Source: Pseudomonas putida
GTDB lineage: Bacteria; Pseudomonadota; Gammaproteobacteria; Pseudomonadales; Pseudomonadaceae
DNA: 64,000 nt
Reading direction: 5' to 3'
NCBI RefSeq assembly: GCF_016406145.1
Contig: NZ_CP066306.1
Coordinates: forward strand, 3,224,001 to 3,288,000
A model generated the notes under the pieces. That model was not told the DNA's origin and did no database searches. It saw only the letters and a program-made list of their open reading frames with translations. Within the stretch, counting starts at the first letter, position 1. Each line of letters starts with the position of its first letter. Shown here in pieces: positions 1-8,751 of this stretch. Position numbers and translations under genes: made by a program.

Positions 1-1
1 G

Positions 2-1528
2 AACGTGTCACGCATCCTGACCGCCAACGACAACATCTACGCCTTCGATGAACTGCCCAAAGAGCAAGGCGTTGCCGGCGTGAAGGGCTATGCCTACGTC
101 AACGTCACGATTGCCCAGGCAATGAAGCGCTTCGCCGAACGCTACATGACCCACGTCAATCGCTATACGGGGCTTGCCTACAAGGACGATCCGGCAATCG
201 CGGCCATTTTGCTCACCAACGAAAACGACATCACCCAGCACTTTGGCAACGCGCTATTGCCGGACAAGGGTGTGCCCCGCCACAGCCGGCTATACATGGA
301 CGAAGCCAAGGCCTTCGCCGCCCGCCAGGACCTGCCGGCGGACAAGACCTGGCGTGCCTGGGAACACGGCCCCTCCAAGCTGTTCCTCAACGACCTGGAG
401 CACCGCGTTTTCGCTGACATGATCAAGGATCTGCGCAACATCGGGGTCAAGGTGCCCATCTCCACCACCAGCACCTGGGGCGGCAACGGCTTGTCTTCAC
501 TGCCGTCGCTGACCACGGGTGACGTCATCGATGCACACAGCTATGGCGGCATCGGGCAACTGGAGAAAAACCCGTTGACCAGCGATGGCATGATCAACTG
601 GCTCGGCGCCGCTCAGGTGGTGGGGCTACCGATGACGGTCACTGAGTGGAACGCCGAACCCTTCCCACTGCCTGACCGCCACTCATTGCCACTGTACGTG
701 GCAGCGACGGCCAGCCACCAGGGCTGGGACGCAATCATGCAATACGCTTACAGCCAACAGGCCTTCTTCAGCCAGTGGCGCCGCGCAGACAACTGGAATG
801 CCTACAACGACCCGGCGCTCATGGCCACCCTGCCCGCCGCCGCCCTGCTCTACCGCCGCGAGGACGTGCAGCTGGCGAAAACCCGTTACGTCTTCGCACC
901 GACTCCAGACACCTTGTTCAACAGGCCGATCACACCCAATAGCTCGGTGCTGCTGCGCACCGCCATGGAAAAGGGCCAACTGCAGATCGCCATGCCCCAG
1001 ACGGCGCAACTGCCGTGGCTTCAGGCCAGTACCATACCGGCCGATGCACAGGTGCTGCACGACCCAGACCACTCACTGCTCGATGCCAACGCCAGCGAGT
1101 CGGTCACCGATACCGGGCAACTGCGGCGCAACTGGCAACGGGGCGTCTACACCATCGACACGCCCTCGACCCAGGCCGCGACCGGCTGGCTCGGTGGCCA
1201 GGCCATGGACCTTGGCGACATCAAGCTGCAGCTGAAAACCGCGTATGCCAGCGTGGTGGTACAAAGCCTCGATACCAAACCGCTCAACCAGTCGCACAGC
1301 CTGCTGATTTCACTAGGTACCCGTGCCGTGCCCCGGCCCGACGACATGACTCCGTTTCACGTCGAGCCGCTCGAAGGCACCCTGAGTGTCAAGGCGCCAG
1401 CAGGCTTGAAACTCTACGGCCGTACACCCGAGGGGCAGGAGCAGGTGTTGGCGTCGACCTACGAAGAGGGGCGGTACATCATCCGTTTCAATGGGCGCAG
1501 CATGGCCAACTGGCTTTTCTTGAAATAG
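2..1528 (+). CDS. Putative clan GH-A glycoside hydrolase, 5'-truncated by window edge
   Basis: The reading frame is open to the left edge and has no signal peptide, so the true start lies outside the window; the GTG at position 5 is only the first in-frame start codon. Two motifs fit a retaining TIM-barrel glycosidase: T-N-E-N-D (Glu about residue 73 of the visible part) as acid/base and T-E-W-N (Glu about 214) as nucleophile. About 290 residues follow the second Glu and probably form beta-sandwich modules. The next gene is a UDP-sugar epimerase and a polysaccharide export operon converges on it, so cleavage or trimming of the exopolysaccharide (as PslG does for Psl) is a reasonable inference. 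The exact GH family is not certain. Confidence 0.7.
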   Translation, partial: NVSRILTANDNIYAFDELPKEQGVAGVKGYAYVNVTIAQAMKRFAERYMTHVNRYTGLAYKDDPAIAAILLTNENDITQHFGNALLPDKGVPRHSRLYMDEAKAFAARQDLPADKTWRAWEHGPSKLFLNDLEHRVFADMIKDLRNIGVKVPISTTSTWGGNGLSSLPSLTTGDVIDAHSYGGIGQLEKNPLTSDGMINWLGAAQVVGLPMTVTEWNAEPFPLPDRHSLPLYVAATASHQGWDAIMQYAYSQQAFFSQWRRADNWNAYNDPALMATLPAAALLYRREDVQLAKTRYVFAPTPDTLFNRPITPNSSVLLRTAMEKGQLQIAMPQTAQLPWLQASTIPADAQVLHDPDHSLLDANASESVTDTGQLRRNWQRGVYTIDTPSTQAATGWLGGQAMDLGDIKLQLKTAYASVVVQSLDTKPLNQSHSLLISLGTRAVPRPDDMTPFHVEPLEGTLSVKAPAGLKLYGRTPEGQEQVLASTYEEGRYIIRFNGRSMANWLFLK

Positions 1529-1603
1529 GGCATATCGCCATCTAGAGTCAATTCAGACCTGTATTCCAGGCATTCGACGCTGCTTCTGTTCCAGGAGGAT
1601 TGG

Positions 1604-2566
1604 ATGAAGTACTTGGTTGTCGGGGGTTCAGGCTATATCGGCTCACACATGGTCAAGCACCTGTTGGCCGCCGGGCATGATGTAGTGGTAGCGGATACCG
1701 TGGCCACCGGCCCTGATATCGAATGGGTCGAGCTGGATATCGCTGATGCGCACGCGCTTGATGCGCTGTTCGACGACTGTCACTTCGATGCCGTTTTCCA
1801 TTTCGCCTCGTTCATCCAGGTGGCAGAATCGGTCACCGACCCGTGCAAGTATTACCAGAACAACGTCGCAGCCACGCTAAACCTTCTCGATGCCATGGTG
1901 CGAGCCGGGATCAGGCACCTGGTCTTCTCTTCTACAGCAGCCGTTTACGGCGACCCACAGTACATCCCCATCAATGAGCAGCACCCCAAGGCGCCGATCA
2001 ATCCCTATGGGCGCAGCAAGTGGATGGTGGAGCAGATCCTTCAGGACTTCGACCGTGCCTACGGATTGCGGTCGGTGTGCCTGCGTTACTTCAACGCAGC
2101 GGGCGCCGACCCGGAAGGTTCGCTGGGTGAATGCCACGAACCGGAAACCCACCTGATCCCGTTGATCCTGCAGGCGGCCTCTGGCCGGCGCGAGGCGATC
2201 ACCGTGTTCGGCCATGATTACGACACACCCGACGGCAGCTGTATTCGTGATTACGTGCATGTGGCCGACCTGGCGTCGGCACACGCGCTGGCGGTGGACT
2301 ACCTGATGGCGGGAGGCGCAAGTACCGCGTTCAACCTGGGCAATGGCCTTGGGTTTTCGGTGCAGGAAGTTATCGATACCGCCCGGGTCGTGACCGGGCA
2401 GCCGATCAACGTGATCGAGGCAGCGCGCCGCGATGGCGACCCGGCCAGGCTGGTGGCGGATGCTGCCAGGGCCAGGGGGGTGCTGGGATGGCAGCCACGG
2501 TTCGATTCACTGGAGCAGATTGTGCGGCACGCCTGGGAATGGGAGCTTCAGTACCCCTGGCAATAA
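1604..2566 (+). CDS. galE: UDP-glucose 4-epimerase (GalE-type SDR)
   Basis: This is a 320-residue extended short-chain dehydrogenase that interconverts UDP-glucose and UDP-galactose (or the N-acetyl forms) in the cytoplasm. Visible features are the N-terminal NAD fold G-G-S-G-Y-I-G at residues 7-13, the catalytic Y-G-R-S-K (YxxxK) near residue 145, and a GalE-style R-Y-F-N-A-A-G stretch. The length is slightly below the usual 335-340 residues. A strong AGGAGG at 1593-1598 sits five bases before the ATG, which fixes the start. It follows the glycoside hydrolase on the same strand and probably supplies precursor to the exopolysaccharide encoded next door. Which sugar it epimerises cannot be read from the sequence. 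Confidence 0.88.
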   Translation: MKYLVVGGSGYIGSHMVKHLLAAGHDVVVADTVATGPDIEWVELDIADAHALDALFDDCHFDAVFHFASFIQVAESVTDPCKYYQNNVAATLNLLDAMVRAGIRHLVFSSTAAVYGDPQYIPINEQHPKAPINPYGRSKWMVEQILQDFDRAYGLRSVCLRYFNAAGADPEGSLGECHEPETHLIPLILQAASGRREAITVFGHDYDTPDGSCIRDYVHVADLASAHALAVDYLMAGGASTAFNLGNGLGFSVQEVIDTARVVTGQPINVIEAARRDGDPARLVADAARARGVLGWQPRFDSLEQIVRHAWEWELQYPWQ

Positions 2567-2632
2567 CGTGAGCGCAATAGCAAGCAAGGAGCAAGCATGG
2601 CTAGCCAGCTCCGTGCATCAGCAATCAAAGGC

Positions 2633-3439
2633 TCAGTAGTAAGGCCGCGGTTGCTCATCCGCCTTGTTCAATACCGCCCCGATCAAATTCGCCGTCGCCA
2701 GATGATGCAGGCAATCTTCGATATCCTTCTTGCTGTTCACCCCGTTGGCCACTACCAGCAGCACACAGTCGAATTTCGGCAAGACAGTCAATGCATCGTC
2801 GGAACTCAACAGCGGTGGCAGATCGAAAATGCAGATACGCGAGTCGTAGCGGTCGCGCAGGTCGCTGATCAGGCTGTTGACCTTGGGCGATGACAACATC
2901 TCGGTAGACATCGGTATCGGTTCACGCGTCGGCAGCACCACAAACCGGGGCAAGGTCGGGTTGACCAGTACCTCTTCCAGCCAGGCCTCGCCTTTGAGGA
3001 GCTCGTTCAGCGCTTTGTCCATGGGCAGGCCCAGGCTGCTGCCTACCCTTGGCCGACGCAGGTCGAAGTCCACCAGCAGTGCGGTCTTGGTAGTGTGATG
3101 GGCGATGCTCATGGCCAGGTTGACAGCCAGCACCGTCTTGCCCGCCTCAGGTGTCGGAGATGTAATCGCCAAAGTCCGCCAGCCGTTTTCTTCCATGGCC
3201 TGCAGCACTTGCGTGCGCAGCAGGTCGATGGCCCCGCTCATGTTCGAGTTCTTGTTGTAGGAGACGATCCGGTTGCGTTCCAGATGCTCCGCACGCAGCG
3301 GCACCACCTTGGTCTGCACGTAATCGAATTGCCCCAAGGCTTCGGGCTGCTCCGACACGAGCGGCGCCTTTGGCGTTTCAGCGGGAGTGGGAGAAACCTG
3401 ATGAATGTTCTTTCCGATAGCCGGCGTAATTCTGTCCAT
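2633..3439 (-). CDS. CpsD/CapB-family tyrosine-kinase-like ATPase of polysaccharide export
   Basis: This 268-residue cytoplasmic protein is the BY-kinase partner of the Wzz-like protein encoded just upstream; only 12 bases separate the genes. It has a Walker A motif S-P-T-P-E-A-G-K-T (residues 94-102), a Walker A' motif V-D-F-D-L-R-R-P (123-130) and a Walker B-like I-C-I-F-D-L-P-P. Bacterial tyrosine kinases of this family phosphorylate a C-terminal tyrosine cluster and control chain length. Here the tail ends in only two adjacent tyrosines (P-R-P-Y-Y), a minimal cluster. The arrangement resembles the tyrosine autokinase of exosortase-linked EPS loci. Kinase activity is inferred, not shown. 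Confidence 0.85.
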   Translation of the reverse strand: MDRITPAIGKNIHQVSPTPAETPKAPLVSEQPEALGQFDYVQTKVVPLRAEHLERNRIVSYNKNSNMSGAIDLLRTQVLQAMEENGWRTLAITSPTPEAGKTVLAVNLAMSIAHHTTKTALLVDFDLRRPRVGSSLGLPMDKALNELLKGEAWLEEVLVNPTLPRFVVLPTREPIPMSTEMLSSPKVNSLISDLRDRYDSRICIFDLPPLLSSDDALTVLPKFDCVLLVVANGVNSKKDIEDCLHHLATANLIGAVLNKADEQPRPYY

Positions 3440-3451
3440 CGCTGCGCTTCC

Positions 3452-5020
3452 CTATTCAAACCGAGCCATAGCTTTAAACAGCAAGAGGTCCAGTGGCATA
3501 TAGAACACGTGGACGACCACCATCAGCATAGCAACCAGTAACAACCCGGCGATGACCAGCAGCACCCGCCACTTGCGGCGCCTGGCCACATCGGCCTGCG
3601 TGGTAATGTACGGTACGGCCACCAGCACGCGCTTGCCCAGCACGCTTTCCAGCGCGCCGACACCCCGTACACGCTGGTTCAGCATTTCCAGTAGCATCAC
3701 CAGCGCGCCACCCACTGCCGGCGCCAACACCAGGCCCAGTGCGACGATTTTCTTGCGGTTGGGCTTGACCGGTTTTTCCGGCATCAAGGGTGGCTCCAGC
3801 AACACGAAGCGCTCAGCCTTGTTTTCCTGCTCCAGGCTTTCTGTGATCTTCGCGCCCATTTCCTTGTTGCGGATTTCCTCATACTTCTTGCGTGCGTTGT
3901 CATGGTCACGCATCAGGGTTACCAGGCCGCGCTCCACCTGCGGTGCTTCGAGAATATCGGCCTCATAGCCTTCCATCTTGGCCGTCAGCTGACGTTTCTG
4001 TTCGGCAAGCGATGCGATGCGCGATTGAGTAGCCGCCATTTTGGTGCGTACTCTGGCAGCATCCAGATTCATGGCCGCCGCAGCGGCGATGCCCTTCTCG
4101 CCCGACGCCTTGAGCGCGTCGATCTTGCGTTTGACGGCCACCACATCGGGGTGCGCCGAGGTGTACTTGGTCAACAGCCGTGCATACTCGGCCTTGAGGC
4201 TGGCCAGATCCTGCGGTTGGTCCGCCGAGGCAGGCCTGCCGCCAGGCGTCTGCGCGGGCACCCCTGCATTGGCGGCCGCCAGCTCCAGTTCGAGGTATCG
4301 CAGCTCTTCCTGAGCTGCCTTGTAGTCGCGATCGACCTCGCGGAATTCCAGCTCCGAGCGCGACAACATGCTCATGCGCAACTGCTGGTTCTCAGGCAAG
4401 GCATTGGCATGCGCCTGCTTGAAATCCGCCAGCTTGTTCTCGAGCTCAGCCAACTCGGCGCCCAGCTTGTTCGCCTCTTGGGTAAGGAATTCGGTGGTTT
4501 CGGTCGCCCGTTCGGTGCGCTGCTTCATGTTTTCGTTGAGGAACAACGTCACCAGTTCGTCGGCCACTTCCTTGGCAACTTCAGCGCGCTTGTCCTCGTA
4601 GGAAACCGTGAACGCGACCGTCGCCTCGCCGCGCCCTTTGACGTAGGTACTGAGCGTGGCCACGACGATTGCACTGCGCATCTGCTCGATCTTGTCGGTT
4701 TCACTGAACCGCCTGCCCTTGTCGGCGAACAGGTTGTACTTGTCGATGATCTTCAGCAGGTTCTCGCGGGTCATGACGCGCTGACGAATGACCTCGATGC
4801 GCTCATCGGCAAAACTGTTGTTGTTGGCCGAGACCAGGTCCGGTGAAATCTGCTGCGACTCCACCAGGATGGTGCCGGTCGACTGGTAAAGGGGCGGCAC
4901 CGTGACGGCGACCCCGATGGTTGCCGCAATCACGACCACGATGCTCACCCCCAGCAACAAGGCGCGGTCCTTGATGATGGCGATGTAATCTTTAAGGGAA
5001 AGCTCGTAGTCCGATTTCAT
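3452..5020 (-). CDS. Wzz/GumC-family polysaccharide chain-length determinant
   Basis: This inner-membrane polysaccharide co-polymerase has about 522 residues. It has an N-terminal transmembrane helix around residues 25-45 in a Wzz domain, a long coiled-coil periplasmic region, a GNVR-like segment with P-x-x-P (P-P-L-M-P-E-K-P-V-K-P-N) before a second helix, and another hydrophobic helix near the C-terminus (V-L-L-V-I-A-G-L-L-L-V-A). I chose the ATG at 5020, which follows a GGGTGG; a GTG at 5029 would add three residues. It lies between the outer-membrane barrel gene and the kinase gene, the usual order for Wzy- or synthase-type EPS export. Confidence 0.88.
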   Translation of the reverse strand: MKSDYELSLKDYIAIIKDRALLLGVSIVVVIAATIGVAVTVPPLYQSTGTILVESQQISPDLVSANNNSFADERIEVIRQRVMTRENLLKIIDKYNLFADKGRRFSETDKIEQMRSAIVVATLSTYVKGRGEATVAFTVSYEDKRAEVAKEVADELVTLFLNENMKQRTERATETTEFLTQEANKLGAELAELENKLADFKQAHANALPENQQLRMSMLSRSELEFREVDRDYKAAQEELRYLELELAAANAGVPAQTPGGRPASADQPQDLASLKAEYARLLTKYTSAHPDVVAVKRKIDALKASGEKGIAAAAAMNLDAARVRTKMAATQSRIASLAEQKRQLTAKMEGYEADILEAPQVERGLVTLMRDHDNARKKYEEIRNKEMGAKITESLEQENKAERFVLLEPPLMPEKPVKPNRKKIVALGLVLAPAVGGALVMLLEMLNQRVRGVGALESVLGKRVLVAVPYITTQADVARRRKWRVLLVIAGLLLVAMLMVVVHVFYMPLDLLLFKAMARFE

Positions 5021-5040
5021 GGTGGCCACCCGTGCGAGAG

Positions 5041-6156
5041 TCAGATGTCGGGATATCTGTACGTCAACGTCAATCCGGCAATGGTCGCGTCAGCATCGGG
5101 CAAGCCGTCTTGCTGGCGCTGCTTGTACATCAACGAGAAACGCAGGTCCCAGGCCGGTGAGAATGCGCGGCTCGCCCAGATGCCATACGTTTGTAACGTG
5201 TTTGGCGAGACCCCTTTGCTGTCCTGCCAGGAGGCGTCTACACCTACGCGGTCGACCTCGGTGACCAGGTAGCTCCAGCTGCCGCGTACCATATCGAGTT
5301 CGGCAAAGCCACCCTCGGCGTTGGCAACGGTGCTGCGCTCTGCGTTGAAGCTGGCGTCGGCACGATCGCCCCGGTAGAACAGCGACATGCCACCTTCACC
5401 GCGGCGCCCGCCGCCAGGACCGGTGGTCTTGTTGACGCCGATATGCATCTCGCCTTCAAACCGTTCGGAAAAACGGTGCCTGACACCGATATTAGGGCTG
5501 TAGCTGTTGGAGGACACCGCGGTGGTATCGTCCTGCGGTTCATAACGCCTGGCGTCGAAACCGGTGATGATGTCGGTGCGCTCGCTCCAGGCGTAGGTCC
5601 ATGTCGATGTGTTGTACAGCTCGTCGTAACCGGTCAGCGAACTGATGTCATAACGGGCATGCGAATAGGTAAGGACGTTGGCCAGCGTGCTGCGCTCGGT
5701 CACCGCACTGCTCCAGTTGCCCTCGAGCGTGGACATCTCCTGCGTGCCGTCGGTGGTGACCACACCGGTGTCCTGCACAGCACCGGACAGCGTGGAACTC
5801 TCCTCGTAGCGCGCCAGCAAGCCAAAGCCACCGGTCTCGGTCTCGCGCTGCCACCCCAGGCTCAACTTGGGATCTTCACGGTCATCAACTATCGACCGGT
5901 CGGAGGAGCGCAGCACGTTAACACCCAGGCCCAGACGCAACTGGTCGCGGTCGAACTGACCGATCAGGCTGTAGTCGGGCGCAATGATGGTACGCGTCAC
6001 ACCTTTCTCCTCGGACGTCAGGAGCAATGGGTTGCTGTCGTACTCGACAGACGTGGGCACCACGACTGAAGATTGCCAAATGGCGGCGTGAACCACCCCA
6101 GACAACGGCAACATCATGATTGCCGTTGCAATATTCGTTGGTCGAAAAATAGGCAC
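5041..6156 (-). CDS. Exported outer-membrane beta-barrel protein of the EPS locus
   Basis: The predicted product has 371 residues. A cleavable signal peptide ends near V-V-H-A-A, and alternating polar/hydrophobic strands such as W-T-Y-A-W-S-E-R-T-D run to a barrel-like C-terminus (L-T-L-T-Y-R-Y-P-D-I). Size and position between an OPX gene and a Wzz gene resemble the TIGR03016-type outer-membrane proteins of exosortase-linked EPS loci and EpsL-type proteins. The start is a GTG at 6156 with no clear Shine-Dalgarno, 25 bases after the upstream stop, so translational coupling is possible. The role (secretion channel or surface assembly) is inferred from context only. Confidence 0.75.
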   Translation of the reverse strand: MPIFRPTNIATAIMMLPLSGVVHAAIWQSSVVVPTSVEYDSNPLLLTSEEKGVTRTIIAPDYSLIGQFDRDQLRLGLGVNVLRSSDRSIVDDREDPKLSLGWQRETETGGFGLLARYEESSTLSGAVQDTGVVTTDGTQEMSTLEGNWSSAVTERSTLANVLTYSHARYDISSLTGYDELYNTSTWTYAWSERTDIITGFDARRYEPQDDTTAVSSNSYSPNIGVRHRFSERFEGEMHIGVNKTTGPGGGRRGEGGMSLFYRGDRADASFNAERSTVANAEGGFAELDMVRGSWSYLVTEVDRVGVDASWQDSKGVSPNTLQTYGIWASRAFSPAWDLRFSLMYKQRQQDGLPDADATIAGLTLTYRYPDI

Positions 6157-6181
6157 TAGAGATTCTTATATATTGGAAGGG

Positions 6182-6739
6182 TCAAGGTACGACCAGCGTA
6201 TCGCCAGCCTGGAGTTGGAAGTTGGTGGACATGTCGCGCCCAGAAACCAGATCCTTGTAGCGCACCGGCAATACCTTTTGTGATGGGCCGCTGCCGCGGA
6301 TGACCTTGATGGCGCTTTCGTCGGCGAATTTGTCCATTCCACCCGACATGCTCAGCGCCTGAAGCACCGCCGTAGGGCCTGCCATGGGTACCGGGCCTGG
6401 CTTGATGACTTTGCCTTGCACATACACAAGGTTGCCCGCCGTGCCCGTGACAACGACGCTTACATTAGGATCGGCCAAGTAGGGCTTGAGGCCGGCAGTG
6501 ACCTTATCGGCAACCGCTGTGACGTCCAGGCCGGCCACGTCGATTCGGCCTGCCAGAGGGAAGGTGATGCTGCCATCGGGAAGTACGACGGTTTCCTGGC
6601 GAAGGGTATCCTCCTGCCAGACCGAAATCAGCACCCTGTCACCGGGGCTGAGCAGATAAGCGGAGTTGCCCTGATCAGCAACACTGCCGCCGGACCAAGC
6701 AACGAAAACGCAGAATATGGAAATCAGCAAACGCGCCAT
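6182..6739 (-). CDS. Short OPX polysaccharide export protein (Wza-like, periplasmic)
   Basis: This 185-residue protein has a signal peptide, a Poly_export domain (Y-L-L-S-P-G-D-R-V-L-I-S-V-W-Q-E-D at about residue 29) and one SLBB-like segment (V-Y-V-Q-G-K-V-I-K-P-G-P). It has no C-terminal membrane helix and no convincing lipobox, so it is one of the short OPX proteins that need a separate outer-membrane barrel, which the next gene would supply. Its length fits the short export proteins of PEP-CTERM-associated EPS loci. GGAGGG lies seven bases before the ATG. It is the first gene of a four-gene minus-strand operon with a sigma-70-like promoter about 180 bases upstream. Confidence 0.88.
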   Translation of the reverse strand: MARLLISIFCVFVAWSGGSVADQGNSAYLLSPGDRVLISVWQEDTLRQETVVLPDGSITFPLAGRIDVAGLDVTAVADKVTAGLKPYLADPNVSVVVTGTAGNLVYVQGKVIKPGPVPMAGPTAVLQALSMSGGMDKFADESAIKVIRGSGPSQKVLPVRYKDLVSGRDMSTNFQLQAGDTLVVP

Positions 6740-6920
6740 GAGGGATCCCTCCGGCCTTGCGGCCCAGGTTCAAGAGCACTGAATGAGAACGACACTAAAC
6801 CTCTCGCTCCACTTCGCAGCCGTTACAGCGCTGCGACGGCCTCAAGCATCCAGGAGGCCCTTTACCGCAATGCCGCGTCGCCTGCCACTGCCAATGTGCG
6901 CCTGGGGCGTCAGCTACTGG

Positions 6921-6948
6921 AATATAGCAACAGCTGTAAAATTGACAA
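6921..6948 (-). promoter_or_regulatory. Predicted sigma-70 promoter for the EPS export operon
   Basis: On the minus strand TTGTCA (6948-6943) and TATATT (6926-6921) are separated by 16 bases. The site lies in a 303-base stretch (6740-7042) without a supported gene and would give a 5' leader of about 175 bases before the OPX start, long enough to hold regulatory structure. I see no recognisable riboswitch in it. Confidence 0.5.
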
Positions 6949-7042
6949 GCGGCTGACTCCGTCTTCGACGTAAACACCCTTTATTTAGCGTCAATTCACT
7001 GGCAGCACGGTTAAGTTGATCGTAAATGCAACAACAACGGCC

Positions 7043-7219
7043 TCAAATTTTCTTTCTGTTGGCAACTGCGACAAAACCGATCACCGCAAACGCAAACACC
7101 CAGCCTGCCGTCGCCAAAGGAACGATATTTGTTTGGCTCATATAAGAATCAGCCGCCCGTGCCGCGCCACTCAATAACACCAACAGAAAGATGGATTTGA
7201 TGAACAGTGTTGAGCGCAT
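7043..7219 (-). CDS. 58-residue exported protein with PEP-CTERM-like sorting tail
   Basis: This small reading frame starts at an ATG five bases after a strong AGGAGG (7230-7225). The product has a signal peptide (residues 1-23, cleavage after A-R-A), a spacer of only about nine residues, then V-P-L-A-T-A-G-W-V-F followed by a hydrophobic helix (A-F-A-V-I-G-F-V-A-V-A) and a basic end N-R-K-K-I. That tail matches the layout of VPLPA/PEP-CTERM sorting signals cut by exosortases: Pro motif, helix, basic cluster. It lies between the GT61 gene and the OPX gene of an EPS locus, where such proteins occur. No exosortase gene is in the window. It could instead be an ordinary small two-helix membrane protein. 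Confidence 0.6.
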   Translation of the reverse strand: MRSTLFIKSIFLLVLLSGAARAADSYMSQTNIVPLATAGWVFAFAVIGFVAVANRKKI

Positions 7220-7338
7220 GGTCCCCTCCTACGAAGAGGAAAATTTATTATGGGTTTTTGGCGGAGGAATGAATCGCTGTTGATTGGAGCTTATGGGCAC
7301 GATGCCATTACGTCAACGTTCCGACACCATAATAAATC

Positions 7339-7530
7339 TCAATCGACTGCCCCTCGACTCGTCAAATAATCGACATGCAGAAGATGCTGGTATCTTTCAA
7401 CCTCTGGCGCTTGAAGCAACTCATTGATATCACATAAAAATAAACATTCATCAGTGTCCCACCACGGCGAGCGTACGGGTAGTCGCACCGGGTCGCGACT
7501 TGCACGATGTGTTTCATAGGCGAGAAACAT
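7339..7530 (-). CDS. Small hypothetical protein (63 residues), uncertain
   Basis: An open frame follows the GT61 gene by 27 bases on the same strand. Its composition (W-W-D-T-D-E-C-L-F-L-C-D, then an acidic-aromatic stretch) looks more protein-like than a chance frame. No Shine-Dalgarno precedes the ATG and I recognise no family. It may be a real small gene coupled to the glycosyltransferase, or noise. The flanking 7231-7338 holds nothing I can call. Confidence 0.25.
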   Translation of the reverse strand: MFLAYETHRASRDPVRLPVRSPWWDTDECLFLCDINELLQAPEVERYQHLLHVDYLTSRGAVD

Positions 7531-7557
7531 TGAGAATCATTGCGCTTAGCGTCACGC

Positions 7558-8676
7558 TTATGACGGAAAAAGATCGAGGGTACGTTCGACCTCATCAATA
7601 TCGATCGTGAAGCCATCACCCTGCGGCGTGCCGACAACGAAGCCAAAATGCTGGTGGTCACGGTCAGTCAGGTACTTGTAGTAACTGACGAAGCGGTTCG
7701 GTGGCTGCAGCGCCAGCAACGAACCGCCTGAGCGCAGTACATTGACACCGTGAACCAGCTGGCTGCCTTCTACCCCAATCACCGTCCTGGCCCCCGCGCA
7801 AGCCGCAACGATGGTGGGCACATCGCATCTGAGTGGGTCGATGACACGAAAGCCACGGTGCCTGCGCAAGTGTTCGGCGACCTCAAGTTCGTTGCGCATC
7901 AACCGCAATTGGCCTTCACAGCCACGCAGAATGAACACGCCAGGGTGCGTTACATGGTCCACATGCGACAGCAACTTGTCGCCCATGGCGCGGTAGCGGT
8001 GATGCCGGCTGCGGTTGTTGCTCACGTCGTCGAACAGCACCAGCTCCTTGAAAAATGCGCTGCGCAAGCGCAAGGGCTGCATGTCCAGCCACGCCTCGTA
8101 GCCGGGGGCTTGGGTAAACAATGGAAACCTGGCCGACGGCGCCGTCGTAATAGGAATGCCCTCATTGCAGGCCAGTGCGTAGGTCGGGCAATCTTCCATC
8201 AACCAGGTACCAAACCAAGTGTTGCCGTTTTGCGTGCAATACACCGCACCCCGCTCGATTTCGTAGTCCACCGTTACCCGCGGGAAGGTGCTGGGCTTCA
8301 ACGACAGCCAATGGCTGGCGTCGTCTTTGTACAACGCCCCATCAATCAGCCAGACATCCTTTAGCAGGTAGCCGCGCGTCGGGCCTTGATGCGCACGGAT
8401 ACCCCCTTCCATGGTGCTCGCGGGGTGAACATGGGGGAAAAAACGCTTGGCTTCCCAACCGGTCACGCGTTCCAGCTGGTTGGGCAGGAAATACGCCGGT
8501 GGAGAGACGGTGGTTTCACCAGGTGCGATGTCCCAGGTTTTAACCGCCCGACTTTTTATGTCGATATCGGTTTTACGGGCAATCCGCTTTCTCGCCATGT
8601 GTTTGTAGGCGGCCAGCGTCCAGACAGTTTCGCTGGTGATCAGCGTCGAACTGAACTTAGAGATATCACTACCCAT
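7558..8676 (-). CDS. GT61-family glycosyltransferase (DUF563)
   Basis: The 372-residue cytoplasmic protein has the C-terminal GT61 signature: a conserved block I-L-R-G-C-E-G-Q-L-R, then V-A-A-C-A-G-A-R-T-V-I-G-V-E-G-S-Q-L-V-H and a following G-G-S-L-L-A-L-Q-P-P, typical of the nucleotide-sugar site of DUF563 enzymes. AAGGGGG precedes the ATG by a normal distance. There is no membrane segment. It follows an acyltransferase gene and precedes the PEP-CTERM-like small protein, so it probably adds a sugar to the repeating unit of this exopolysaccharide. Donor and acceptor cannot be predicted. Confidence 0.82.
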   Translation of the reverse strand: MGSDISKFSSTLITSETVWTLAAYKHMARKRIARKTDIDIKSRAVKTWDIAPGETTVSPPAYFLPNQLERVTGWEAKRFFPHVHPASTMEGGIRAHQGPTRGYLLKDVWLIDGALYKDDASHWLSLKPSTFPRVTVDYEIERGAVYCTQNGNTWFGTWLMEDCPTYALACNEGIPITTAPSARFPLFTQAPGYEAWLDMQPLRLRSAFFKELVLFDDVSNNRSRHHRYRAMGDKLLSHVDHVTHPGVFILRGCEGQLRLMRNELEVAEHLRRHRGFRVIDPLRCDVPTIVAACAGARTVIGVEGSQLVHGVNVLRSGGSLLALQPPNRFVSYYKYLTDRDHQHFGFVVGTPQGDGFTIDIDEVERTLDLFPS

Positions 8677-8751
8677 GGAAAGCCCCCTTATAATAAGAAC
8701 GCCATAAAGCTCGCAAGCGACGTCCTTATCCAGGCCGGCTCTGACGCTAGG

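Noticed and set aside
2588..2612. GGAGC/GCTCC hairpin between galE and the kinase gene as terminator
   Set aside because: Stem of only five pairs around a small inner palindrome and no T-tract; too weak to list.
7362..7661. Minus-strand frame of 99 codons overlapping the end of the GT61 gene
   Set aside because: It overlaps the conserved C-terminus of GT61 in another frame and has no family features.
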